A stretch of DNA of 64,000 bases from Arthrobacter subterraneus (GTDB lineage Bacteria > Actinomycetota > Actinomycetes > Actinomycetales > Micrococcaceae). This document shows positions 55,334 to 63,238 of this stretch, one piece after another. The stretch is taken from contig NZ_FNDT01000005.1 in the NCBI RefSeq assembly GCF_900099735.1, positions 124,001 to 188,000 of the forward strand. Direction: 5' to 3'. Positions within the stretch are counted from its first letter, which is position 1. Each line of letters starts with the position of its first letter. The position numbers were made by a program, and so were the translations under genes. Below the pieces are notes generated by a model that was given only the letters and a program-made list of their open reading frames with translations, searched no databases and was not told where the DNA came from.

Positions 55334-55369
55334 CGGTGCCCGCCGGGTCCGAGGACCCCGCGGGCACCG
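55334..55369 (-). terminator. Terminator of the AgcS symporter gene
   Basis: A 17-bp stem with one C-C mismatch and a GA loop (55334-55350 with 55353-55369), 20 bp past the agcS-type stop. It is followed on the minus strand by TTATGTTCC. It also lies upstream of pcrA and separates the units. Confidence 0.8.
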
Positions 55370-55388
55370 TGCGGATGGGTGGGTTCAG

Positions 55389-56957
55389 TTACCGGGCAGC
55401 CGTTTCGCGGTCCTCGGGCTCGGTGCCGAGATCGAGCAGCTTTCCGCTCTTGCGGTCGGCGAGGTAGTCCCGCATCTCCTTCTTGATGACCGGCAACAGC
55501 ATGTAGACACCGAGGAGGTTGACGAAAGCACAGACGAACAATGCGGAGTCAGCGAAGCTGAGCACCTGTCCGAAGGTCAGGACCGTTCCGGTCACGGTGA
55601 AGAACAGGAAGATGACCTTGTAGAGAATCTCCGACATCTTGCCGCGGCCGAAAAGGTATTCCCAGGCCTTGAGTCCGTAGTAGGACCAGGTGATCAGCGT
55701 TGAAAAGGCGAACAGCGCCACGGCGACGGCAAGGACGATCGGGAACCAGTCGATGACGGTCGCGAAGGCGTCCGAGGTGAGGATGACGCCGTCCGGCGGA
55801 CCCTCGCCGGCCTGAACCTGGTCGATTCCCGCCTGCAGGCTTGGAGCGCCGGCGATCACGATAGTCAGCGCCGTCATGGTGCAGATGATCACGGTGTCCA
55901 CGAGCGGCTCGAACATCGCCACGAAGCCCTCGCTGACCGGGCGGCGGGTCTTGACCGCGGAGTGTGCAATGGCGGCGGAGCCGAGGCCGGCCTCATTGGA
56001 GAAAGCCGCGCGCTGGAAGCCGACGATCATGACGCCGACAACGCCGCCCGCCATTCCGGCAGGAGCAAACGCGCCCTCGATGATCTGGCCGAATGCTGCA
56101 GGAACCTGGCCGATGTTCACGATGATGACGAACAGGCAGGCGGTGACATAAATGATGCCCATTGCCGGAACGAGCTTGCCGGTTGTGGCGCCGATCGACT
56201 TGATGCCGCCGAGGATCACTGCGCCGACGAGTACGGCCAGGATGATGCCGAAGATCAGCGCGGCGCCCGGGTTTCCGAGGAAGCCGTCAGCACCGCCGGT
56301 GACTTCCTGCGCCTGAGCGAAGGTCTGGTTTGCCTGGAACATGTTGCCGCCGGCGACGCCGAAGATGAGGATGGCGACCGCGAAGATTCCCGTCAGGATC
56401 TTTGCCGGCCACTTGCCGAACTTGGCGAAGGCCACGGGCAGGTACTTGAACGGTCCACCCGAAACTGTGCCGTCCTCGTGAACCTCGCGGTACTTCACGC
56501 CCAGGGTGCACTCCGCGAACTTGGTGCACATGCCAAGGAGACCGGCGAGGATCATCCAGAAGGTTGCACCGGGCCCACCCAGCGCCATTGCTGCGCCGAC
56601 ACCGGCAATGTTTCCAAGCCCGACCGTGCCGGACAGCGCCGACGTCAGTGCCTGGAAGTGTGGAACCTCTCCTGGGTCGTCCTTCGCGGAGTAGCGTCCG
56701 CGGATTACCTCATAGGAAACCTTCAGCCCCCGGAACTGGATGAATCCGAAGTAGACCGTGAAGATAATTCCGGCGAGGATGAGCCAGGCGACGACCGCGG
56801 GGAAGCTGACTTCGCCGAGGGTGATCGGAAAGAAGACAACTGCGGCGAACCAGGTGGCAATAGGTTCAAAGACGGCGTCAATGGCGTCTTCGATGGCTGC
56901 GAGCCACCCCACCTGATCTGCAACGGAAGACATGGGAAGTGCTTGGTTTATAGCCAT
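55389..56957 (-). CDS. Alanine/glycine:cation symporter (AgcS family)
   Basis: A 522-residue, about 11-TM sodium or proton symporter. Family motifs 'FQALTSALSGTVGLGNIAGVGAAMALGGPGATFWMILAGLLGMCTKFAECTLGVKYRE' and 'RAAFSNEAGLGSAAIAHSAVKTRRPVSEGFVAMFEPLVDTVIICTMTALTIV'. It imports alanine, glycine or D-Ser-type amino acids. Two ATGs are possible (56957 and 56933), neither with a good ribosome site. Glycine uptake would fit the nearby sarcosine genes, but the gene is not in that operon. Confidence 0.93.
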   Translation of the reverse strand: MAINQALPMSSVADQVGWLAAIEDAIDAVFEPIATWFAAVVFFPITLGEVSFPAVVAWLILAGIIFTVYFGFIQFRGLKVSYEVIRGRYSAKDDPGEVPHFQALTSALSGTVGLGNIAGVGAAMALGGPGATFWMILAGLLGMCTKFAECTLGVKYREVHEDGTVSGGPFKYLPVAFAKFGKWPAKILTGIFAVAILIFGVAGGNMFQANQTFAQAQEVTGGADGFLGNPGAALIFGIILAVLVGAVILGGIKSIGATTGKLVPAMGIIYVTACLFVIIVNIGQVPAAFGQIIEGAFAPAGMAGGVVGVMIVGFQRAAFSNEAGLGSAAIAHSAVKTRRPVSEGFVAMFEPLVDTVIICTMTALTIVIAGAPSLQAGIDQVQAGEGPPDGVILTSDAFATVIDWFPIVLAVAVALFAFSTLITWSYYGLKAWEYLFGRGKMSEILYKVIFLFFTVTGTVLTFGQVLSFADSALFVCAFVNLLGVYMLLPVIKKEMRDYLADRKSGKLLDLGTEPEDRETAAR

Positions 56958-57093
56958 TGCTTAAAGAAACCCGGTTCTGGCTGTGATTGCAATCACGGAC
57001 CCCCTGAATGCGCTATTGATATCAAAACGAGATCAAATCTGCTCTGGATTTTTCGGAACGGTTGCTGCATGGTAGTGGCCTAGCATTAGGGGT

Positions 57094-57705
57094 ATGGGCA
57101 AAACGAGAGCGCAGATCGCACGCAAGCACGGGCCGGCAGCAGCCGGGCTGCCGTTATCTTCCGGTGACCGTCCTGCGCTACCCAGGCACAACGGAAATCT
57201 CATCCTCATTCCGGCGATTGCGGCGGCACTGTTCCTCTTCTGGTACTTCCATCTGCTCACGCTGTCCCAGATGACCCAGCTGTCCGGCGGGCTCGCGATG
57301 CCTGACATGCTCATCGGCGGCTATGACGCCGCCGTCATCGATCGGTTGCGTTCAGCTATGGACGCTGACGCGCTTGGTCAGCTCAGCTACGTGCACAAGA
57401 CGGCGGGGACCCTGTTCCCGCTCCTCTTCGGGCTGGCGTGGCTGCTGCTCGTGCTGCTCTTCGTCAGCCGCCGTGGACTGCGTTGGCTCCTGTGGAGTCC
57501 GGTGCTGCTGTTCGTCGCCGTCGATCTGTGGGAGAACGTGGCTATTGATGCAGCCCTGGCAGGGCCCGACGGCGGATCGGTTGCCCTCGCATCGGCCCTC
57601 ACTGTGAGCCGGTGGATACTCTTTGCAGTGAGCTGTGCTGCTGGCCTGGCGGCTGTGCTGCTGCCCCGCGCTGTGCGGTCCGCCCGCGTCAAGACTGTAA
57701 GCTAG
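57094..57705 (+). CDS. Hypothetical membrane protein
   Basis: A 203-residue protein with a basic N-terminus and about four membrane spans (near 36-54, 107-127, 131-148 and 165-190), with a polar loop of about 50 residues between spans 1 and 2. No family recognised. TAGCAT at 57081-57086 ends seven bases before the ATG, which suggests a leaderless mRNA; the AGGGG next to the ATG is too close to be a ribosome site. Confidence 0.7.
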   Translation: MGKTRAQIARKHGPAAAGLPLSSGDRPALPRHNGNLILIPAIAAALFLFWYFHLLTLSQMTQLSGGLAMPDMLIGGYDAAVIDRLRSAMDADALGQLSYVHKTAGTLFPLLFGLAWLLLVLLFVSRRGLRWLLWSPVLLFVAVDLWENVAIDAALAGPDGGSVALASALTVSRWILFAVSCAAGLAAVLLPRAVRSARVKTVS

Positions 57706-57742
57706 TACCGCCTGCGGCGCCGTGCCGTGCTGTACAGGTCCC

Positions 57743-57819
57743 GCCTCTGTAGCTCAGTAGGATAGAGCGTCCCTCTCCTAAAGGGAAGGCCGTCGGTTCG
57801 ATTCCGGCCAGGGGCACCA
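57743..57819 (+). tRNA. tRNA-Arg, anticodon CCT
   Basis: A 77-nt cloverleaf. Acceptor GCCTCTG pairs with CAGGGGC, D-arm TAGCTCAGTAGGATAGAGC, anticodon loop CTCCTAA (anticodon CCT, reads AGG), T-loop TTCGATT on a GTCGG/CCGGC stem, and an encoded 3' CCA. AGG is a rare arginine codon in high-GC actinobacteria. Confidence 0.95.
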
Positions 57820-57879
57820 TCATCCCCATGGGTAGCCCTGCCCATGGCACGGTTCCGCCCGCTGCATTAGCTTTGCGGC

Positions 57880-58683
57880 ATGGGGATCTCGTCAGCCGTG
57901 CCGCCGCCGCATCATGTCATCCGCCTCTCGCCTTCCGCGTGGGCGCTGGCGCTCAGCGCGGCCGCGTCCGGACTGCCGGAAAGCGGCGACCCTCCAGTGG
58001 GCGGCAGGGCGGCCCGCATTCTCAGTGAACTTGACCATGCAGCGGTGCAGGACGGCTGGACGGAACTGCACCGCGAGGGCGTTGCAGACGGTTCCGGGCT
58101 GGCGGGCCGGTGGCGCGAAGCACTACAGGAAGTCCTCGCACCGGTGACGCTCCTCCGGCTCTCCGCGGCGTACAACGGCATCGGCGCGAACAGCGACCTC
58201 ACCATCACTGCCGGCCGCGGGGTCTGCGTCCACCGCCGCAGCACCCTGGAAACCGATCCCGACGGCGGCCTCCGCACCACAGGGCATGAACCTTCCCTTG
58301 AGATAGCCCTGTTCGACGCCGGTTCGGCCTGGGGAGCCATCAGGCGTGTCCTGCCGCCGCTCAAGAAACTCCGCGCGGACGCTGCCCAGGCCGGTACCGT
58401 ACACGCCGATAACGCCCTCCAGCTGCCGCTCACTCCGGCGGAGGCAGCTGGCCTGGCGCCGGAAGAGGTGATTCTGAGCGCCGCGATGACCACCCGGGCT
58501 GGGGACACCCGGCAGGTCTGGGCCGGCCGCTGGTCGGTGTGCGGCGGAACGCTCTATTCAGTGCGCACGGCGGACGGTGCTCTGCTCCTGACACCGCAGC
58601 GCGCCGGCCACGTGGCACGCGAAATCACGTTCGCCCTCGCCGGTGCCTACCAGTTCATTTCCGGAGCAGCAGCAAGGGTATGA
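57880..58683 (+). CDS. Hypothetical protein upstream of WXG-lipase (EspG-like candidate)
   Basis: A 267-residue soluble protein without signal or membrane span. An N-terminal helical part ('SPSAWALALSAAASGL', then 'RAARILSELDHAAVQDGWTEL') is followed by beta-rich segments ('DLTITAGRGVCVHRRSTLETD', 'RWSVCGGTLYSVRTADGALLLTPQ') and a closing helix 'AGHVAREITFALAGAYQFI'. Length, lack of export signal, helix/strand order and position next to a WXG protein resemble EspG chaperones of ESX systems, but I cannot show homology. Starts 60 bp after the tRNA; its stop overlaps the next ATG (ATGA). Confidence 0.7.
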   Translation: MGISSAVPPPHHVIRLSPSAWALALSAAASGLPESGDPPVGGRAARILSELDHAAVQDGWTELHREGVADGSGLAGRWREALQEVLAPVTLLRLSAAYNGIGANSDLTITAGRGVCVHRRSTLETDPDGGLRTTGHEPSLEIALFDAGSAWGAIRRVLPPLKKLRADAAQAGTVHADNALQLPLTPAEAAGLAPEEVILSAAMTTRAGDTRQVWAGRWSVCGGTLYSVRTADGALLLTPQRAGHVAREITFALAGAYQFISGAAARV

Positions 58684-60185
58684 ACCGTCTCCTGGGAATG
58701 GACCCGAGCCAGGTCCGTCGGCTTGCCCGGAGTCTTGAGTGCGCGGCCGGGGAGCTCGAGCTGCTGGAGTTGCAGGTCGCCGGGAAGATGTCCGTCATTG
58801 GCTGGCATGGCAGCGACGCCGATGCCTTCCGCACCGATTGGGTGAGCCGGCATCGTCCGGTGCTGCTGAACATCGCCCAGGAGCTGAGACAGGCGGCGCT
58901 CGTTGCAGCCGGCAACGCCGACGCGCAGGAGGGCACCAGCGAGGCCGGGGCCGCCGCTGGTCCTCCGGCAGCCACCGGCGCCCAACCGGCACCCGGTACA
59001 GATTCGGCGCACCGAGATGCGGCCAGCGGACAGGCGGACAGCGGACAGGACAGCGGCTGGCTTGCGAATGGGCTGGACTGGGTGGCCGACGGCGCGGACT
59101 GGGTCACCGGCACGGCCGGTGACGGTGCCGGATGGTTCGCTGACCGGGCGGAACTGGGGTACGGCAACATCATCCGGTCATTCAGCGACGCCGCGTCCGA
59201 TTCCGCTCATCTGCTCACCCTGCTGGACGCCTGGGCCGGAGGGAACCCTCCCTCACTGATGGAACTCGCCGCGTCCTCGTCGCTCGTCTGGACCGGCGCG
59301 GTGGACCTGAGTGCGACCATGGGCTCCCTCGGACAGCTGGCGCCGCTTCTGCTCGACGACGGGACGCCGTGGGCAGGAGAGCCCATCGCCGTCGGGATCT
59401 CCCGCGACGGCATGGGTCCGGCTGTCAATGGCCACCGGCCGGGCGTGCTGCCCTCGGACCTCGGCGCGATCGCACTCAACACCGCCCAGGCCTACAATGA
59501 CGGCGACACCTCCTCGGCACCGGACGGCGCCGTGCGCATCACCAGGGTGCTGGACGGGGACGGCCCCTCCTACATCGTGACCATCCCGGGAACGCAGTCG
59601 TGGAGCCCGCTCACCTCCGGAACCGCAGCGGACCTGACCGGGAACCTGGTCACGGCGTCCGGTCAGCTTTCAACGGCTACCGCCGCGGTGGCGCTGGCCA
59701 TGGAGCAGGCGGGCATCGAGCCGGGCGCACCGGTGATGCTCTCCGGCCATTCCCAGGGCGGAATGACCGCCGCGGCCCTGACCACCGACCCCGCCTTCAT
59801 GGAGCAGTACAACGTCACCAACGTCATGACGTTCGGTTCTCCCATCGACGCCGCGGGGATCCCGCCCTCCGTGGAAGTCATCGCCTTCCAGCATGAGGAC
59901 GACGTCGTTCCGCGCCTTGATCTCGGCGGCGTCACAGCGGACGGGGAATCACCACGGCGTCACGGGGTGCAGGTGACGCTGCCGAACCCGGGCGGAGGTA
60001 CCTGGAACAACGTCGTGGCCAATCATGACTACAACAACTACGCCGCATCCATTTCCGACGCCGGCGCAGACCCAACCGGCGCGGCTGCGCAGTATGCGGG
60101 CCGCCCGGCCACCCTGCAGTTCCTCACTGATGATCCCACGCAGGTAGAGTCCTTCGTGGTCCCGGTCGGGAGGAGGCACCCATGA
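58680..60185 (+). CDS. WXG100-like domain fused to alpha/beta-hydrolase (lipase-like)
   Basis: A 501-residue protein. Residues 1-80 form a WXG100-like helical hairpin: helix 'QVRRLARSLECAAGELELLELQVAGKM', turn G-WHG (W42-H43-G44), helix 'DADAFRTDWVSRHRPVLLNIAQELRQAALVAAGNA'. An Ala/Gly/Pro linker (80-125) leads to a mid region with repeated 'DWVADGADWVTGTAGDGAGWF'. A lipase fold follows: 'YIVTIPGTQSW' (298-308), nucleophile elbow GHSQGG with Ser358, Asp407/408 in 'HEDDVVP', His449 in 'ANHDY'. No signal peptide, as expected for type VII secretion. The start overlaps the upstream stop and the end overlaps the lipoprotein gene by 4 nt. Confidence 0.85.
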   Translation: MNRLLGMDPSQVRRLARSLECAAGELELLELQVAGKMSVIGWHGSDADAFRTDWVSRHRPVLLNIAQELRQAALVAAGNADAQEGTSEAGAAAGPPAATGAQPAPGTDSAHRDAASGQADSGQDSGWLANGLDWVADGADWVTGTAGDGAGWFADRAELGYGNIIRSFSDAASDSAHLLTLLDAWAGGNPPSLMELAASSSLVWTGAVDLSATMGSLGQLAPLLLDDGTPWAGEPIAVGISRDGMGPAVNGHRPGVLPSDLGAIALNTAQAYNDGDTSSAPDGAVRITRVLDGDGPSYIVTIPGTQSWSPLTSGTAADLTGNLVTASGQLSTATAAVALAMEQAGIEPGAPVMLSGHSQGGMTAAALTTDPAFMEQYNVTNVMTFGSPIDAAGIPPSVEVIAFQHEDDVVPRLDLGGVTADGESPRRHGVQVTLPNPGGGTWNNVVANHDYNNYAASISDAGADPTGAAAQYAGRPATLQFLTDDPTQVESFVVPVGRRHP

Positions 60186-60565
60186 GACGGGCAATCGCGC
60201 TCTCCGCTGTGCTGTTCTGTGCGGCACTCACCTCGTGCTCGGCCCCCTCGCCCGCTCACCGGTACCAGCAGGCAATCTCCGCCGTCAGCGGGGTCGCTGA
60301 CGTTGAGGTGGACTACGCCCGGCACGGGGGCACCGGGGATTCAACGGATGTCGAGATAGTCGCGGACACCAATGATTCCGAGGAACTGCAGCGGATCCTG
60401 GACCGGTCCCTCCGCGCGTTCATCGAGAGCACCGACCCGAAGGAGGAGACGTCCCTGAATTATCTGGTGTACTCCCGGGACAGGTCCACCTACCTCACTC
60501 CCAGCGATCTGGGAACGGTGCTGCGAACGCTCGCCGATATCCGGCGGCACTACGGGCTCGACTAG
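60182..60565 (+). CDS. Small lipoprotein, partner of the WXG-lipase
   Basis: A 127-residue protein with signal 'MRRAIALSAVLFCAALTSC' and lipobox LTSC at Cys19. The mature 108 residues are acidic with an alpha/beta pattern ('VADVEVDYARHGGTGDSTDVEIVADTND', then helix 'SEELQRILDRSLRAFIES', strand 'SLNYLVYSRD', helix 'LGTVLRTLADIRRHYGLD'). No family recognised. The ATGA overlap with the lipase gene argues for a matched product, possibly an immunity or chaperone lipoprotein. Confidence 0.8.
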   Translation: MRRAIALSAVLFCAALTSCSAPSPAHRYQQAISAVSGVADVEVDYARHGGTGDSTDVEIVADTNDSEELQRILDRSLRAFIESTDPKEETSLNYLVYSRDRSTYLTPSDLGTVLRTLADIRRHYGLD

Positions 60566-60622
60566 GACAGCTCCGGGACGCCCGGTTCCCGCTCAGCCGG
60601 ACGCGTGGCCGATACTGGGAAC

Positions 60623-61264
60623 ATGTCCCGTCTCCTGGTGCGCCGCACTGTGCAGCTTCTCGTCGGTCTCTTCCTGTATGGGTTTTCGATCGGCATGATG
60701 ATCCGGGCTGGAATCGGCGTATCCCCGTGGGACGTTCTGGGGCAGGGCGTGTCCCTGCAGAGCGGCATCCCGTTCGGCCTGGTCACCAACCTCATTGGGC
60801 TCGCGGTCCTGATCCTATGGATCCCGCTGCGGCAGAAGCCCGGAGTCGGGACAGTGCTCAATGTCCTGCTTGTCGGCCCGAGCGCGGAGATCGGCCTTGC
60901 CGTGATTCCGCAGCAGACTGAGCTGTGGGTCCAGATTTTCCTCTTCACCGGCGGACTGCTCCTGCTCGCCGTCGCCACCGGGCTGTACATCGGTGCGCGC
61001 ATGGGCCCGGGGCCGCGTGACGGCCTCATGACCGGAATGAACAGGCGCTGGGGCTGGCCCATCTGGGCGGTGCGCACCGGCATCGAGGTGTCGGTACTCG
61101 CTGCCGGCTGGGTCCTTGGCGGCACCGTAGGCGTGGGCACCGTGGCGTTCGCCCTCTTCGTGGGTCCGCTCGTCAACCTGACGCTCCCCCGCCTCCGCGT
61201 CCCGGAACAGCCGAACGAGCCGGACCTCGGCAGCCGCACCGCAGCCTCCGGGGTCGCACCGTAA
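60623..61264 (+). CDS. YczE/YitT-type integral membrane protein
   Basis: A 213-residue protein with about five to six membrane spans: 'RTVQLLVGLFLYGFSIGMMIRAGIGVSPWDVLGQGVS' at the N-terminus, and 'GLYIGARMGPGPRDGLMTGMNRRWGWPIWAVRTGIEVSVLAAGWVLGGTVGVGTV' near the C-terminus, both conserved in the YczE family. Function unknown; YczE was linked to surfactin production in Bacillus. A GTG at 60605 is an alternative start. It lies 57 bp after the lipoprotein gene and could be read through from it. Confidence 0.85.
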   Translation: MSRLLVRRTVQLLVGLFLYGFSIGMMIRAGIGVSPWDVLGQGVSLQSGIPFGLVTNLIGLAVLILWIPLRQKPGVGTVLNVLLVGPSAEIGLAVIPQQTELWVQIFLFTGGLLLLAVATGLYIGARMGPGPRDGLMTGMNRRWGWPIWAVRTGIEVSVLAAGWVLGGTVGVGTVAFALFVGPLVNLTLPRLRVPEQPNEPDLGSRTAASGVAP

Positions 61265-61290
61265 GATCCCGGCGGGCGGCAGCCGGTGCG

Positions 61291-63210
61291 TCAGGTTCCG
61301 GGGCCGGTCGCGGTGAGGGCCTCTGCGGGCTCATCGGGTGCCACTGTCTTCTGCACGGCAAACTGGGTGCGGTGAAGCTCGGCATACCGGCCCCCTTGAG
61401 CAAGCAGCTCCTCGTGGGTGCCCCGTTCGGCGATGTGCCCGTCCTCGATCACGAGGATCTGGTCCGCACTGCGGATGGTGGACAGCCGGTGGGCAATCAC
61501 CAGTGCGGTCCGTCCTTCCAGCGCCTCGGTCAGCGCCGCCTGGACGGCAGCTTCCGACGTCGAATCCAGTGCGGCGGTGGCCTCGTCCAGGATCACGACG
61601 CGCGGCTGGGCGAGAAGGAGCCGCGCGATGGTCATCCGTTGCCGCTCACCGCCCGACAGCCGGTAACCACGTTCACCCACCATGGTGTCCAGCTGGTCCG
61701 GCAACGACCGGATCAACGTTTCCAGCCGGGCCCGGCGAACTGCGTCCCAAAGTTCCCCGTCCGTGGCATCCGGGCGTGCCAACCGGAGGTTGGAGGCAAT
61801 AGTCTCGTGAAACAGGTGGCCATCCTGGGTCACCATGCCGAGTGTCTGCCGCAGCGACTCGAACGTCGCATCCCGGACGTCCATTCCTCCGATCCGGACC
61901 GCACCGGAGTCGACGTCGTACAGCCGCGCGAGCAACTGCGCGATGGTGGACTTGCCCGCTCCGGAGGTTCCCACCAGCGCAACGGTCTGGCCCGGTTCGA
62001 TGCGGAAGCTGACGCCGTGCAGAACCTCCTCACCCCCGCGTGTGTCCAGGGTCGACACCTCTTCCAGGGAAGCGAGCGAAACCTTGTCCGCAGACGGGTA
62101 GGCGAAGCGGACCTCGTCGAACTCGACCCCCACCGGACCGTCCGGGATGCTGCCCGCTCCCGGCTTCTCCTTGATCAGCGGGTCAAGGTCCAGCACCTCG
62201 AAGACGCGCTCGAAGCTCACCAGTGCGCTCATGATCTCCACCCGTGCGTTTGCAAGGGAGGTCAGCGGCGCATACAGGCGGGTCAGCAGCAGCGCGAGCG
62301 TCACCACCTCGCCGGTGTCCAGGGCGCCGCCGAGCGCCAGGGAACCACCTAGTCCATAGACCAGAGCCAGGGCGAGCGCCGAGACAAGCATGAGGGCCGA
62401 GAAGAACACCCACTGGAGCATGGCCATCCGGACGCCGATGTCCCGAACCCGTGCTGCCCTGGCCCGGAACTCCTCCGACTCCTCATCGGGGCGTCCGAAG
62501 AGTTTCACCAGTGTGGCGCCCGGCGCGGAGAACCGCTCGGTCATCTGCGTGCTCATGGTGGAGTTGTAATCTGCGGCTTCCCGCCGCAGGGATGCCAACC
62601 TGCTTCCCATCCTTCGCGCGGGCAACAGGAAGATGGGCAGCATGATGATCGCAAGCACTGTGACCAGCACCGAGGTGCTGAGCATGACAATCAGCGTCAG
62701 GATCAGCGCCACCAGATTGCTCACCACCCCGGAGAGGGTGCCGCTGAAGGCCTGCTGGGCCCCGATGACGTCATTGTTCAGCCTGCTCACCAGCGCTCCG
62801 GTGCGCGTTCGGGTGAAAAAGGCAATGGGCATCTTCTGGACGTGGTCAAAGACAGCCGTGCGCAGATCCAGGATGACGCCTTCCCCGATCCGCGCGGAGT
62901 ACCAGCGCGTCAGCAGGCCCACCCCGGTATCCGCGACGGCCACAAGCGCAATGACGACGGCGAGCCAGATGATGGTCCCAACCGGCGCCTCCGCGATGAT
63001 CTCGTTGACCACCTGGCCGGCCAGGACAGGAGTTGCGACCGCGAGGAACGCGGACACCACGGACAGCGCGATGAACAGGATCAGCTTGACCCGGTAGGGC
63101 ACAGCGAAGGACAGGATCCGCTTCAGCGTCTCCTTTGAGAATTTGTTGCTGCCGTTCTTGGCGGAGGAGATCCGGTACAGGGAACTCCAGGCCGCGCCTT
63201 CCATGCTCAT
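61291..63210 (-). CDS. ABC exporter, fused permease and ATPase (MsbA/LmrA-like)
   Basis: A 639-residue half-transporter. Six membrane spans fall in about residues 40-330 (starting 'ILSFAVPYRVKLILFIALSVVSAFLAVATPVLAG'); coupling segment 'FFTRTRTGALVSRLNNDVIGAQQAF'. The ATPase has Walker A GTSGAGKST, signature 'LSGGERQRMTIARLLLAQPRVVILDEATAALD' and 'ALVIAHRLSTIRSADQILV'. It acts as a homodimer and probably exports a lipid or drug. It is convergent with the YczE-type gene, with no substrate clue in context. Confidence 0.93.
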   Translation of the reverse strand: MSMEGAAWSSLYRISSAKNGSNKFSKETLKRILSFAVPYRVKLILFIALSVVSAFLAVATPVLAGQVVNEIIAEAPVGTIIWLAVVIALVAVADTGVGLLTRWYSARIGEGVILDLRTAVFDHVQKMPIAFFTRTRTGALVSRLNNDVIGAQQAFSGTLSGVVSNLVALILTLIVMLSTSVLVTVLAIIMLPIFLLPARRMGSRLASLRREAADYNSTMSTQMTERFSAPGATLVKLFGRPDEESEEFRARAARVRDIGVRMAMLQWVFFSALMLVSALALALVYGLGGSLALGGALDTGEVVTLALLLTRLYAPLTSLANARVEIMSALVSFERVFEVLDLDPLIKEKPGAGSIPDGPVGVEFDEVRFAYPSADKVSLASLEEVSTLDTRGGEEVLHGVSFRIEPGQTVALVGTSGAGKSTIAQLLARLYDVDSGAVRIGGMDVRDATFESLRQTLGMVTQDGHLFHETIASNLRLARPDATDGELWDAVRRARLETLIRSLPDQLDTMVGERGYRLSGGERQRMTIARLLLAQPRVVILDEATAALDSTSEAAVQAALTEALEGRTALVIAHRLSTIRSADQILVIEDGHIAERGTHEELLAQGGRYAELHRTQFAVQKTVAPDEPAEALTATGPGT

Positions 63211-63238
63211 GGATGCCTCCCGTTAGTGGACTTCAAGC

